A stretch of 37,999 bases of DNA from Planotetraspora phitsanulokensis. Its GTDB lineage: Bacteria > Actinomycetota > Actinomycetes > Streptosporangiales > Streptosporangiaceae. Both the position numbers and the translations under genes were made by a program. Positions 1 through 7,477 of the stretch are shown here, piece by piece (position 1 is the stretch's first letter; each line of letters begins with the position of its first letter). The stretch spans positions 1 through 37,999 of the forward strand of contig NZ_BOOP01000050.1 in NCBI RefSeq assembly GCF_016863295.1, given 5' to 3'. The notes under the pieces are model-generated. The model saw only the letters and a list, made by a program, of their open reading frames with translations. It was not told where the DNA came from and made no database searches.

Positions 1-127
1 ATGATGCACAAGAACGTTCGCCGAACGCCGTCTCCCTCATGGCTTACCGTTAGTCACCGCACTGACGGGCACGCGACGGGCACGGGCAAGCAGCGTCCGT
101 CATCCCCGCAAATGAGTGCGGGTCATA

Positions 128-571
128 TCATGCGGTCACTGGCTCCGCACTTTGCCTCAATGAGGAAGGCCGCTGCTCCCGTGCCTTGCCCCACTGTGTA
201 CGGCTGCGCTCAGCAATGATCAGGCTGACCTCCATGGCTGCGGCCACCGGCCATTCGATCACTTCGAACGCGGCCAGAGCGGCGAGAGCGCCGCTGTAAA
301 CGAGGTGCTCTGGTTGCAGAACCCACCGGGTGGTGCCTGCCATGGTGCCGGCCACCGATCGAGTGGTGCCCGCCACACTGCCGACCATGTTTCCGACCTG
401 CTGGCGGCTCGGCGGGTGGACGTTGAAGCGGAGCATCGGCAGGTCCAGCGTGAGCCCGCGCCTTTGACCGTCGTGCTTCACGACCGGTCCTCCGGCCTTC
501 TGCTTCTCGGGCTCGCGCTTCCCGCTTCTCGCCGACCTCGGCTTGCGAGCGCGTGTTGTGGGCTCGGTCAT
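128..571 (-). CDS. Hypothetical protein, basic N-terminus and C-terminal hydrophobic segment
   Basis: A 147-residue protein I cannot assign to a named family. The ATG is preceded by a strong GGGAGGAG ribosome binding site, which supports this start. Residues 7-37 are very basic (Arg/Lys-rich). The middle (about 55-83) repeats short VAGT/MAGTT stretches. Residues about 91-120 are hydrophobic and contain an FEVIEWPVAAA motif, probably one membrane or amphipathic helix. Similar actinobacterial small proteins ending in an IEWPVA segment are known to me only as hypothetical. It is transcribed away from the LexA-box gene to its right, so the two share an intergenic region of about 190 bases. Function unknown; that it is a real gene is fairly well supported by the RBS and composition. 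Confidence 0.6.
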   Translation of the reverse strand: MTEPTTRARKPRSARSGKREPEKQKAGGPVVKHDGQRRGLTLDLPMLRFNVHPPSRQQVGNMVGSVAGTTRSVAGTMAGTTRWVLQPEHLVYSGALAALAAFEVIEWPVAAAMEVSLIIAERSRTQWGKAREQRPSSLRQSAEPVTA

Positions 572-725
572 GACTCCTCCCCTGACGAGTTGGAGCTTCG
601 ATTCAAGGGATACGTATCGTTGCAGGTACGGTCCTGGATTCCTGTCTCCCCTTCCTGGGGGTGCAGGTCCGAAACCCTCACAGTCGCAAAGGATGAGCTT
701 TGCGGCCCAAGCTCTCCATGCTGGT

Positions 726-741
726 TAGAACATTTGTTCGA
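726..741. promoter_or_regulatory. Candidate LexA/SOS box
   Basis: The sequence holds GAACATTTGTTCGA, an inverted repeat of GAAC and GTTC around a 4-base AT-rich spacer. It matches the established Gram-positive/actinobacterial LexA box (TCGAAC-N4-GTTCGA) at all core positions except the outermost left flank (TAGAAC instead of TCGAAC). It ends 17 bases before the GTG of the 96-residue gene at 759, where a repressor would block transcription. DNA-damage control of that gene is inferred. Confidence 0.6.
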
Positions 742-758
742 GTGGGTAGCGATGAGGG

Positions 759-1049
759 GTGACGCATGACCTCCCTCCACGGGTCCGCGACCTAGTTCGC
801 GGCGGCCATCACTCCTACATCGACGAGTGGCAACGCCGTGACGATGGCTGGTGGGCGCACCTGTGGTGGATCGAGGACAACCCCAAAAGCGGCTGGTCTA
901 AACACAAGGATCCGTTCCTGCAATGCGATGCCTGGCGGCCCGCCGCGATGGTCCAGCGCATTGACGGAGAGATCTACCGGAAGGTTCGCCGCACGCGGCT
1001 CGATTCGTCGACGGGCACTCCGGTACCGATCAACCCCCTTGACACCTGA
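759..1049 (+). CDS. Small tryptophan-rich hypothetical protein behind a LexA-type box
   Basis: A 96-residue protein not assigned to a named family. A stop codon lies in frame at 753, so the GTG at 759 is the first possible start; GAGG sits very close upstream, an unusually short spacing. The central part is rich in aromatic residues (DGWWAHLWWIED, residues 29-40), followed by KDPF, a WRPA motif near 59-62 and a basic tail IYRKVRRTR (72-80). A damaged second copy of its C-terminal half lies at about 26.9-27.04 kb, so the family was present at least twice. The LexA-like palindrome just upstream suggests induction by DNA damage. No catalytic residues are recognisable. A nucleic-acid-binding or regulatory role is possible but not shown. 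Confidence 0.6.
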   Translation: MTHDLPPRVRDLVRGGHHSYIDEWQRRDDGWWAHLWWIEDNPKSGWSKHKDPFLQCDAWRPAAMVQRIDGEIYRKVRRTRLDSSTGTPVPINPLDT

Positions 1050-1105
1050 GCGCCAAACAGGGAGATGGCCCCGAGTCCTCACGCGCCGTAGGAACGACCC
1101 ACTGC

Positions 1106-1552
1106 TCAGCCGGCCCTAGGCAAGGGCCTCACCGCGCTGCTTTCCGTCCTGACGTCAGTGGTCGCCTCTTGTCCACGGTTCACGGTCTCTTGTGGCCCGT
1201 CCGTGTCTCCGGCCAGAAGCTCGATCAAGCGAAGCATGTGGCGTGGCACGTTGATGAGTAGGACGGAGTCGTCGCGACAGAGTCCGGTCAGCATGCGCAG
1301 GCCTGCGAGGTCGATAAAGTCGAGCTGGGCGGTGTCGATGACGAGGGTGTCTTCACCTCGTCCGACTTGTGTCAGTGTCCTGGCGAGCGCCTGGGCATTG
1401 CTGGCGTCCAGCTCGCCGATCAACTGGATGAGCGTGGTGCGAAGTCCCAGATTGCAGGTGACGCGGAGGTGCTGATCGAGGTACAACACGGCCTCGACTG
1501 GGTCGCCGGCCTTACGGGCGCCCGGTGTGACGCTTTTGCGGATCACGGTCAT
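1106..1552 (-). CDS. STAS-domain protein (anti-anti-sigma type) without the phosphorylatable serine
   Basis: A 148-residue STAS-domain protein of the SpoIIAA/RsbV class, which normally binds an anti-sigma kinase and frees a sigma factor. The ATG at 1552 is chosen because AGGGGG lies at proper distance; an in-frame ATG at 1585 would add 11 residues. The fold is recognisable from the GELDASNAQALARTL stretch (47-60) and the strand-loop DFIDLAGLRML (78-88). In active antagonists the loop reads D-S-(S/T/A)-G. Here residue 82 is Leu, so the usual kinase target is missing. The protein may therefore be constitutively active, or may serve as a binding module only. Two more STAS proteins (2837 and 13760) and a SpoIIE-type phosphatase (25301) occur in the window. 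It is divergent from the winged-helix gene at 1735. Confidence 0.8.
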   Translation of the reverse strand: MTVIRKSVTPGARKAGDPVEAVLYLDQHLRVTCNLGLRTTLIQLIGELDASNAQALARTLTQVGRGEDTLVIDTAQLDFIDLAGLRMLTGLCRDDSVLLINVPRHMLRLIELLAGDTDGPQETVNRGQEATTDVRTESSAVRPLPRAG

Positions 1553-1619
1553 GGATCTACCCCCTGACCTTCCGAGATCGCGCACCGGCCGACGTCGGCA
1601 CGTCTATTGGACCCTAACA

Positions 1620-1665
1620 CCTGAAGGGACTTATACGAAAGTGTCTTCATGTATCCTTCTTCAGG
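1620..1665. promoter_or_regulatory. Inverted repeat in the divergent STAS/winged-helix promoter region
   Basis: CCTGAAG (1620-1626) and CTTCAGG (1659-1665) form a 7-base inverted repeat in the AT-richer gap between the divergent genes at 1552 and 1735. TTGGAC (1607-1612) and TATACG (1632-1637) could be a -35/-10 pair with a long 19-base spacer. An operator role is a guess. Confidence 0.25.
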
Positions 1666-1734
1666 AGAAGATGATCAGGTATCGTTAGCAGGTCCGCATG
1701 TTCGGGCTGATGCCGAAAAAGGTGGGAAGCCGTC

Positions 1735-2073
1735 ATGACGAGCCCCGACGCCCGTTCGTCCTCGTGGACCTTCCTGACTCATCACGCCCGGGTCTTGTTG
1801 GAGATTGCGCGCGATCCGGAAGCACGACTTCGAGACATCGCGAACGCCATCGGCATCACCGAGCGTGCGGTGCAAAACATCGTGAACGACCTGCGTGATG
1901 GGGAGTACGTGACGTGCTTCAAGGTCGGGCGCCGCAACCACTACAAGATCAATCCTGGCCGGGGCTTCCGCTATCCGACCGAGGCGAACACACCCATCGG
2001 CGTCCTACTGGCCATGTTCAATACGCACGATCAGTCATCCACGAACACCCCCCGACAGTCGGCGCTCAGCTAG
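1735..2073 (+). CDS. Winged-helix (MarR/ArsR-like) transcriptional regulator
   Basis: A 112-residue single-domain DNA-binding protein. Residues about 15-28 (THHARVLLEIARDP) and 31-57 (ARLRDIANAIGITERAVQNIV region) form the helix-turn-helix of the small winged-helix regulators common in actinomycetes. The wing is residues 58-74 (GEYVTCFKVGRRNHYKI). The C-terminus (about 80-112) carries PIGVLLAMF, a likely short helix. Such proteins often contain little beyond the DNA-binding domain and have no known ligand. GGTGGGA precedes the ATG. It is divergent from the STAS gene at 1552, so it may control that gene or itself through the shared gap; this is inferred from layout only. Confidence 0.8.
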   Translation: MTSPDARSSSWTFLTHHARVLLEIARDPEARLRDIANAIGITERAVQNIVNDLRDGEYVTCFKVGRRNHYKINPGRGFRYPTEANTPIGVLLAMFNTHDQSSTNTPRQSALS

Positions 2074-2125
2074 ACAGTCCCATCCCGCTCCATCCGTCGT
2101 AGCCAAGCGACTGGGGCACGAGAAC

Positions 2126-2250
2126 TGAGGGGGCAAGGAGCGCTCATCACCCCCCGATAACGGGTGCCCCCTGTGACCCCTGGTGGAGGGGGACAGCCTG
2201 GCGGAACTCGGGCCAGGCCCTCGCGCGGTCTCCTCCCGAGAGGGAGGCGC
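2126..2250 (+). ncRNA. Duplicated structured non-coding element, copy A
   Basis: This stretch aligns over about 120 bases, with small gaps, to 13243-13372. Shared blocks include GGAGCGC, ACCCCCCG, a CGGGYGC step, GGTGGA and CCTGGC followed by AACTCGG and CCAGGCCC. Three hairpins can be drawn here. AGGGGGCA (2128-2135) pairs with TGCCCCCT (2165-2172). GCCTGG (2196-2201) pairs with CCAGGC (2213-2218). CCTCCC (2232-2237) pairs with GGGAGG (2242-2247) around a GAGA (GNRA) tetraloop. No convincing reading frame runs through it. The orientation is inferred from the downstream genes. The run of six C in a loop recalls actinobacterial 6C RNA, but I cannot confirm that family. An RNA, a leader element or a dispersed repeat are all possible. 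The remaining gap 2251-2537 shows no gene. Confidence 0.45.
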
Positions 2251-2537
2251 AGTCGGAAACGTAGCATCTACGCAGGTCAAACCGGGTGAGCGCAGCATGG
2301 ACCGCAAGGCAAGAGGACGCAAGCTGAAGGCCATAGTCAGGGTGTGAACCGCCCCGCGCACGGGTTCGGCACTTGCCGGCCGGGTAGGGAAGCCAAGTCC
2401 CGCCCTTCAAATCTCGCAGATGGCAGGCGGGATGCTCAGGCGGCCCCGGTAAGGGTGCTGGCGCCTCCGCGCCGGGGTCGTTCCACGTGTGTGAGCTGAC
2501 CCGAAATTACAGAGAAGACGGCCACCCAGAGGTAATC

Positions 2538-2684
2538 GTGATCAGGAACGCGCTCGTCGCAATGCTGGCCGTTATGGCAGGGCTCGTCGCCTACGCCTAC
2601 TGGCTGGCTATCGTGAGCCGGCGCGACGCCAGAAGGGCTCCGTGGCACGCGACTGAGATGTCACTACCGCCCAAGTACCGCTGA
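2538..2684 (+). CDS. Small single-span membrane protein
   Basis: A 48-residue peptide. The GTG at 2538 is preceded by AGAGGT, a plausible ribosome binding site; a longer in-frame start at 2487 exists. Residues about 5-26 (ALVAMLAVMAGLVAYAYWLAI) form one transmembrane helix, followed by a basic, probably cytoplasmic stretch SRRDARR (27-33). No family recognised. It lies between structured element A and a STAS gene. Confidence 0.4.
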   Translation: MIRNALVAMLAVMAGLVAYAYWLAIVSRRDARRAPWHATEMSLPPKYR

Positions 2685-2836
2685 CAGGTATCTGAAGATC
2701 TCCATGGTGTTGCCGGGCTTGCACCCATAAAGGCTGCTTTCGAGCGTAGCTTGGGGTCACAGAGGACTCTTTGTGCGTTGGCACCAGGGTCGGCGTCGCC
2801 CGAGGCGTAAGTCAACACGTAAGCCAGGCGATTGTG

Positions 2837-3268
2837 ATGCCAAAACAACTCACCAACACGGTCCACTCACGGCCTCCCACACGGTCGCGTCTGCCGGCAG
2901 TTCGCGTGTCCGCCTACACGATCGTCGGTCTCCATGGCGATATGGATATCGCCACCGGTCCGGCAATGAGGATGCACCTACATGAGGCGCTTCGACAGTC
3001 CAAGGACGTACTCATACTCGATCTGTCCGGTGTGTCCTTCTGCGACGCATGCGGATTGGCCGTGTTGGTAGGCATCCGGCGTGAGACCAGGGAGCGTGGC
3101 ATCACGCTGCGGCTCGCGGCGCCGACTATGCGGATGACCCATCTGCTGCGCATCACGTGCCTGGACCAAAGCTTCACGATCCACGCGACGCTGTCCAGCG
3201 CGATCGCGTCCACACACCGATCCGGTTGCCTGAAACAGGCAAACTACGTCTGCCTCTACGTCCTGTAG
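2837..3268 (+). CDS. STAS-domain protein (anti-anti-sigma type) with Ser replaced by Ala
   Basis: A 143-residue STAS protein. Residues about 25-120 give the domain: GLHGDMDIAT (31-40), a strand-loop with VSFCDACGLAVLVGI (66-80), and the LRLAAPTMRMTHLL region after it. The phosphoacceptor loop normally reads CDS(T/S)G; here it is D70-A71-C72-G73, so the target serine is lost, as in the STAS protein at 1106 but by a different substitution. The C-terminus (SGCLKQANYVCLYVL) is unusual and may come from read-through beyond the ancestral stop. The ATG at 2837 fits the family length. A TTG at 2771 would add 22 residues and has AGAGGA just upstream, so the start is uncertain. Likely role: partner of an anti-sigma kinase. 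Confidence 0.75.
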   Translation: MPKQLTNTVHSRPPTRSRLPAVRVSAYTIVGLHGDMDIATGPAMRMHLHEALRQSKDVLILDLSGVSFCDACGLAVLVGIRRETRERGITLRLAAPTMRMTHLLRITCLDQSFTIHATLSSAIASTHRSGCLKQANYVCLYVL

Positions 3269-3282
3269 CAGTGCGACAAGGA

Positions 3283-3459
3283 GTGCCCATCACCCCTGTC
3301 TATCCCGATGCTGCCATCGACCCCCAAGCGGCAGCCCCGTGGGTCGTCAGAGGCAACGTCGCCACCACGGCGACCATCTGGAACAACGTCTGGACCGGCG
3401 CTGTCGCCGTCCTGCTCGGGCTCGGCGCGATGTTCCTCGGGAACAGCCGGGCCCGATGA
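3283..3459 (+). pseudogene. SPW-repeat membrane protein, C-terminal fragment
   Basis: The frame encodes APWVVRGN, then TIWNNVWTGAV and a hydrophobic tail. It closely matches the second repeat of the SPW gene at 17602-18052 (APWVISGQ, TVWNNVVTGAV). SPW proteins are small membrane proteins with two such repeats; here the first repeat and its start are missing. No ATG or good RBS lies ahead; GTG codons at 3271 and 3283 are possible starts. It is probably a truncated remnant. A strong hairpin follows at 3483. Confidence 0.6.
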
Positions 3460-3482
3460 CCGTCGGGTGACGCCGCATCTGC

Positions 3483-3513
3483 GCGGAAGCCGGACCTGAG
3501 CTCCGGCTTCCGC
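3483..3513. terminator. Strong hairpin, terminator-like
   Basis: GCGGAAGCCGGA (3483-3494) and TCCGGCTTCCGC (3502-3513) are perfect 12-base complements around a 7-base loop. There is no T-run, as is common for actinomycete terminators. It lies between the SPW fragment and the patatin remnant. Confidence 0.55.
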
Positions 3514-3544
3514 CCGACGCCGGACCATTCACGGGGGTGGAGGG

Positions 3545-4454
3545 ATGAGAGCGTTCGTCCTTTGGGGCGCGGGAAGCCCTCGGCGCCGCCCAGGTGGGGA
3601 TGTTGCGAGCTCTGACCGAACAGGGGATCGGGCCGATCTCGTCGTGGGGGCATCTGTGGGCGCGCTCAACGCGGCACACCACGCGGCCCATCCCCATGCG
3701 GAAGGCGTCGAGGACCTCGCGAAACTGCGGTTGTCGGTAGGCCGCCACGACTTCTATCCGCTCAGCCTGGCCGAGATGGGTCACGTCCTGGCTCGCTACC
3801 TCCCCTGGCACCCGCTGCGCGGCGGGTCATGCGCGCTCGGTCTGCGCAACTATGCGTTTCCGGTGAATCCGCTCACCATCGAGGCGGTGGCCACAGGCCG
3901 GCAGAACCATCTCTTCGACAACAAGGAACTGGCCTGTTTCCTGGACCGGGCCCTGCCCTTCGACCGCCTCGAGAACACCGAGATCCGCCTCGCCGTCCTG
4001 GCGGCCGACGCACACAACGGGGATCCGATACTGCTCTCGCACGGGCCGGCGCTACCCGCCCTGCTGGCCAGCACGGCGATCCCGGGCCTCTACCCCACCG
4101 TGAAAGTCGACGGCCGGCCCGCTCATGGACGGCGGCCTCGCACGGCACACCACGCTCGACGCGGCGTTCACGTGTGGAGCCGACGAGGTGTACGGGCTCA
4201 GCCCGGGATTCTCCTGCCAACTGCCGAGCCTGCCCTCCAGTGTCATCGGCATGATGCTCCACGCGTACAACCTGCTCGCCGAGCAGCGCATGGCCGCCTC
4301 TATCGCCCGAGTCGAGCAGCCCACAAGACTGCACCTGCTCCCGCCGCTGTGCCCGGTCGACGTGCTGCCCATCGACTTCCGGCAAACCGCCGATCTGATC
4401 ACCATGGCCTCCGACGCCACGAGGCGCTGGCTGGAAGGCGACCAGGGACCCTAG
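3545..4454 (+). pseudogene. Patatin-like phospholipase, broken by three frameshifts
   Basis: Patatin-like proteins are lipid acyl hydrolases with a Ser-Asp dyad. The Gly-rich oxyanion loop (GAGSLG), the nucleophile motif GASVG (near 3650) and the DGG motif (near 4128) are all encoded, but in different frames. Reading starts at ATG 3545, must shift near 3578 to read LGAAQVGMLRALTEQG, shift back near 3633 to read DLVVGASVGALN, and shift again near 4118 to read PLMDGGLARHTTL. Put together, the segments give a normal family protein of about 300 residues ending at 4454. Two of the three shifts lie in C/G runs, so sequencing error is an alternative, but three in one gene favour decay. GGGGTGGAGG precedes the ATG. 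Confidence 0.8.
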
Positions 4455-4523
4455 CGCGACAAAACAAGCAGTCCCCAGTAGACCGCACAGGGTGATCGGC
4501 GGTGACAATGGTCCGCCAGCCGT

Positions 4524-4925
4524 TCACGTCCTGCGGATGTCGGCGGCCCGGAGGTCGGCGATCGTGGGGTAGCCGTCGATGGCCATAAGAAGATCGAGCT
4601 CAGCGAGGACTGAGCGTAGGTGGTGGATCAGCCCGTCAGAGACTCCCACGGCCAACGCATAGGCGTACGGCCTGCCTATCCCCCACCGCGGTGGCTCCCA
4701 AGGCAATGGCCTTGGCGACGCGGAGCCGCTACGGACGCCGGAGTCGAAGAGCACCGGCAGGTCGCCGGCCGCCTCGACGACGCCGGGCAGCAGATCGAGC
4801 GCGGCGAGCCCGCCATTGGCCTGTCAGCCGCCGTGGTTGGAGCAGTAGATCGCGTCGATGCCATGGTCACGCGCGCGTCGGGCGTCGTCGGGGTGACATA
4901 TGCCAGCCGCCAAGTAGGCGCTGCT
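4524..4925 (-). pseudogene. FMN-dependent alpha-hydroxy-acid oxidase/lactate monooxygenase, 3' remnant
   Basis: The reverse strand encodes the C-terminal third of the FMN-dependent alpha-hydroxy-acid dehydrogenase family. Recognisable parts are [16 protein letters not shown], the active-site block CSNHGG followed by QANGG, then DLPVLFDSGVRSG, and after a frameshift VGIGRPYAYALAVG and the end DLRAADIRRT. In the family the block reads SNHGGRQ, with catalytic His and Arg. Here the Arg codon is TGA, one C-to-T step from CGA. The frame also shifts in the segment between GVRSG and GIGRPY, and everything upstream of about 4925 is missing. This is a clear gene fossil with at least three lesions. The family oxidises L-lactate or similar hydroxy acids. 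Confidence 0.85.
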
Positions 4926-5063
4926 CTGGGAATCTGTGCCCACTTCCAGCTCGGCTCACGTTGTTAACTCTTCGACGGCGGGGCTAGTGCTGCAGGGTTA
5001 CATGAAGACGACCTCGCGCCAGCGATCGCCGTGGCGGCCGAGCAAACGAATGTTTCCTTGGGC

Positions 5064-5300
5064 TTAGGGCTGCCCGGCGGGCCGCGCCTCCCCTTGGTGC
5101 CGCCCGACGCTGACCAGTCCAGTCTCGTAGGCGACGATGACTGCCTGGACACGGTCGCGGAGCCCGAGCTTGGCAAGGATGCGGGCGACGTGGGTTGCGA
5201 CGGTCGCCTCGGATAGGAACAGGCGATCGGCGAACTCTGCGTTACTGAGACCGAGGGCCAGTAGACCTAGCACTTCCAACACCGGTCCTCTTGAGCAGCA
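5064..5300 (-). pseudogene. LuxR/NarL-type response regulator, C-terminal HTH fragment
   Basis: The frame reads [19 protein letters not shown], then a [18 protein letters not shown] motif and [13 protein letters not shown]. This is the complete four-helix LuxR-type DNA-binding domain seen at the end of NarL/FixJ response regulators. The receiver domain (about 120 residues with the phosphoaccepting Asp) is absent, and the sequence ahead of the HTH is unrelated. The usual T-x-R-E-x-E-V-L start of the domain has decayed to GPVLEVL, and Lys in TVKTH is Ala. A truncated remnant is most likely. A short HTH-only protein is possible but has no obvious start. Confidence 0.65.
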
Positions 5301-5411
5301 TAAACGGCCCATTTCCGCCGGGACCTTCCAGTGGGTATGAAGCTAAGAACTGTCGCTCCGGATGTGACCGCTGCTGATAAGCCTGCCGTCCTGAGAGGAT
5401 CGGAGGAATTG

Positions 5412-5933
5412 ATGCTCACACGGCTCATCGCTCTGGTCGCCATCATGTCCGTCGCGCTGGTAGGCAGCGCCAGCACTCACGCCGCCACAACGCCCGATGT
5501 CAACGAACAGGACCGGACGTTCCTACTCGAGGCGCACCAGGGGAACCTGGCGGAGATCAAGGCAGGACAGCTCGCACAGAAGCAGGCAACCACGGAGGCG
5601 GTCCGCGGCATGGGCGCACGGCTCATCCGCGACCACGAGGCTCTCGACGACGAGGTCCGCAGAGTGGCCGACAAGGTCGGCGTCACTCTTCCAGATGAAC
5701 CGAGCAACGAGCAGCAGGCAGCGCTCGAGCAGGTCTCCGACAAGAAGGGCGCCGAGTTCGACCGGGCGTGGACCGCCTCACAGATCACCGGGCACCGCAA
5801 GACGCTCGCGGCTGTTGCGACGGAGCTGTCGAACGGCTCGTCGGAGCAGGTCAAGCAACTCGCCCGCGACGCCAAGCCGGTCGTCCAGGAGCACCTTGAT
5901 CTACTTGAAAGCATCCAGGGGCAAAACGACTGA
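5412..5933 (+). CDS. DUF4142 secreted protein
   Basis: A 173-residue DUF4142 protein. The ATG at 5412 follows GGAGGA at ideal distance. Residues 1-25 are a signal peptide (hydrophobic LIALVAIMSVALVGSA, then THA-A as a likely signal peptidase site). The mature part is a ferritin-like helical bundle: DRTFLLEAHQGNLAEIKAG (35-53), ARLIRDHEALDDEVRRVAD (69-87), then EFDRAWTASQITGHRKTL and a last helix ending EHLDLLESIQ. DUF4142 is common in actinobacteria and proteobacteria; its biochemical role is not established, although stress or envelope functions have been proposed. It stands alone, intact, between decayed genes. Confidence 0.85.
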   Translation: MLTRLIALVAIMSVALVGSASTHAATTPDVNEQDRTFLLEAHQGNLAEIKAGQLAQKQATTEAVRGMGARLIRDHEALDDEVRRVADKVGVTLPDEPSNEQQAALEQVSDKKGAEFDRAWTASQITGHRKTLAAVATELSNGSSEQVKQLARDAKPVVQEHLDLLESIQGQND

Positions 5934-6212
5934 CCCTCCCAAGCCGATGGGGCTGCCGCTGCCATCTCCTGGCTCGTGAAGCGTCTAAATGCGTGATCAA
6001 GCTCTTCGAAGGGCTCCCGCCGGCCGCCCGGCAGGCTCCACGATCCTGGGTCGCGGACACCAGCATCCGGTCCGTGACCTCTCATGGATGAGGACGGAGG
6101 CTACGTCGACGCTCTGCGGTCGAGTCGCCGGCCTTCGAGAATCAGGGCGCCGCGCCCAGCTCTGCGCTCAGGATTTTTGCGAGTGCGGCTCCGGTTCGCG
6201 ACGGCTGGTCGC

Positions 6213-6458
6213 TCATTCCTCGCAGACCTCGCGCAGAATTCGCGAGTAGAACTCTTGGACGCTACCGCCCTCCCACAAGGTCTCGGCGTTGTCTTGGGGG
6301 TCGTCGGCGCGAACCACCATAATCCGCAGGTCCCATGCGGAGACTTCCAGAAGCTTGATCACATCGTCGTCGCGGTGCTCCCAGTGAGGGAAGAACGGCG
6401 CGGCTACAGTCCACGCCGCCGCACGTAGCCGCTCCATCACCTCGACGGGCTCGCTCAC
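6213..6458 (-). CDS. Small hypothetical protein
   Basis: An 81-residue soluble, acidic protein of unknown family. The GTG at 6458 is preceded by GAGGGAG. The sequence starts with a helical MSEPVEVMERLRAAAW and contains FFPHWEHRDDDVIKLLEVS, a strand-like LRIMVVRADD and a final helix EFYSRILREVCEE. It has no membrane segment and no recognised motif. Codon pattern and length fit a real gene. It follows a startless remnant of another frame on the same strand. Confidence 0.45.
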   Translation of the reverse strand: MSEPVEVMERLRAAAWTVAAPFFPHWEHRDDDVIKLLEVSAWDLRIMVVRADDPQDNAETLWEGGSVQEFYSRILREVCEE

Positions 6459-6499
6459 GATGGCCGCTCCCTCTTGGTCGGCTCCTCGACGTAGGCCAG

Positions 6500-6658
6500 T
6501 TAGCAGCGCCGTAGCCCGGGTACGTCGGCGAACCGTACGTGGATCAACTGCATGAGCCCCCAGAAGGCCTTCCAGGTCCCCGCCCGAGGATTGAGGGCGA
6601 CGACACGGAACGCGTCGGACAACCGCCCGTGCGCCGCCTGGGCTGTGAGCGGGCCGAC
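6500..6658 (-). other. Startless open fragment, probable gene remnant
   Basis: The reverse strand is open from just after a TAG (6661-6659) to a TAA (6502-6500) and reads like protein: RLSDAFRVVALNPRAGTW, then KAFWGLMQLIHVRFADVPG. It has no start codon or RBS, so it looks like the 3' end of a lost gene. No family recognised. Confidence 0.3.
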
Positions 6659-6698
6659 CTAATGTTGTGAACGACTTGCAGACCTGAGCGTGCGCTCA

Positions 6699-7091
6699 TC
6701 ATTCGGCAGACATGCAGTCACGTGAAGCTGTGCTTCTGCGTTGCGCCCTGGACCCCGACTTGGTCTGCGACGCAGAACGAACGGGAGCCTTCCTCTCCTG
6801 GCGGTCGGTCGTCGGCCTGGCGGACTCGGAGATCTCTTCGAGTCCCTGAGCTGCCTCTTCGCTCACTTTGGCCACGGCTTTTCGGCCGCGGGCCGCCTTC
6901 TCGTCGTAGAGCTCGTTGAACATCGTGGTCACGGTGTTGGTGTACTCGTGCGGGGTCGCGGTCGGTGATGATGCCCTTGAGCCGGATGTCCTCGCCGCAG
7001 ATGGGCAAGGCTCCGACGTCCCGTTTGGCCATCCGCCGGCCGCATCGTCCAGGCTCTCGTTGATCCCCACGCACTCACAGCCGTGGTGCAT
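6699..7091 (-). pseudogene. CBS-domain protein, frameshifted and fused to an unrelated tail
   Basis: The first codons encode GCECVGINESLDDAA, and then, only after a one-base frame change, RMAKRDVGALPICGED and LKGIITDRD. This is the first half of a CBS-domain protein (CBS pairs bind adenosine nucleotides and regulate partner proteins). The second half of the CBS pair is missing. The reading frame then passes into an unrelated helical stretch, MFNELYDEKAARGRKAVAK, with a Ser/Arg-rich tail ending near 6699. That tail could be a separate small gene starting at about 6921, but it has no RBS. Most likely a truncated CBS gene joined to other DNA. Confidence 0.6.
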
Positions 7092-7477
7092 TACTTCTTA
7101 GATCCTTTTGATTCTTTTTCGGTGCCCTGCTCCCTCAGGGGAGTGTGAAACCTCGTTCGAAGCATTCTTGACCTGCATATTGAGGCTCTGCCCAGAGTGC
7201 GGGTTTCCGGGGAGTCGAATCGTGTAAGGGAGGTTCAGCCTGGCTGCCCGTCCCAACAGGCTCTGGCCGAGCTGGGCATCATGATGATGCCTGACGGCGA
7301 CGAGGCGTCGGGTGTCGCCTCGTCGCGGCTGGGTAAGGCCAACGGAGACATTCGACGTCATATCAGCGGATATTCGCTTTGCTCCCTCGCGGACCGGCCG
7401 GTGCCAGCCAGTGATGGTGGTTGAAGAGGCCGTGACCACGTTGGAGCTCGGCAGCGAGAGTCTTTTGCGAGGACGTT
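7092..7477. other. Intergenic region with a strong inverted repeat
   Basis: No convincing gene. CGACGAGGCG (7298-7307) and CGCCTCGTCG (7316-7325) form a perfect 10-base hairpin with an 8-base loop. A T-rich patch (about 7098-7121) lies next to the CBS remnant. The promoter of the three-gene block starting at 7478 should lie here. Confidence 0.4.

Noticed and set aside
2126-2250. Assignment of the duplicated element to 6C RNA, a c-di-AMP or cobalamin riboswitch
   Set aside because: A single six-C loop is present, but the second 6C hairpin and the riboswitch signature boxes are not recognisable.
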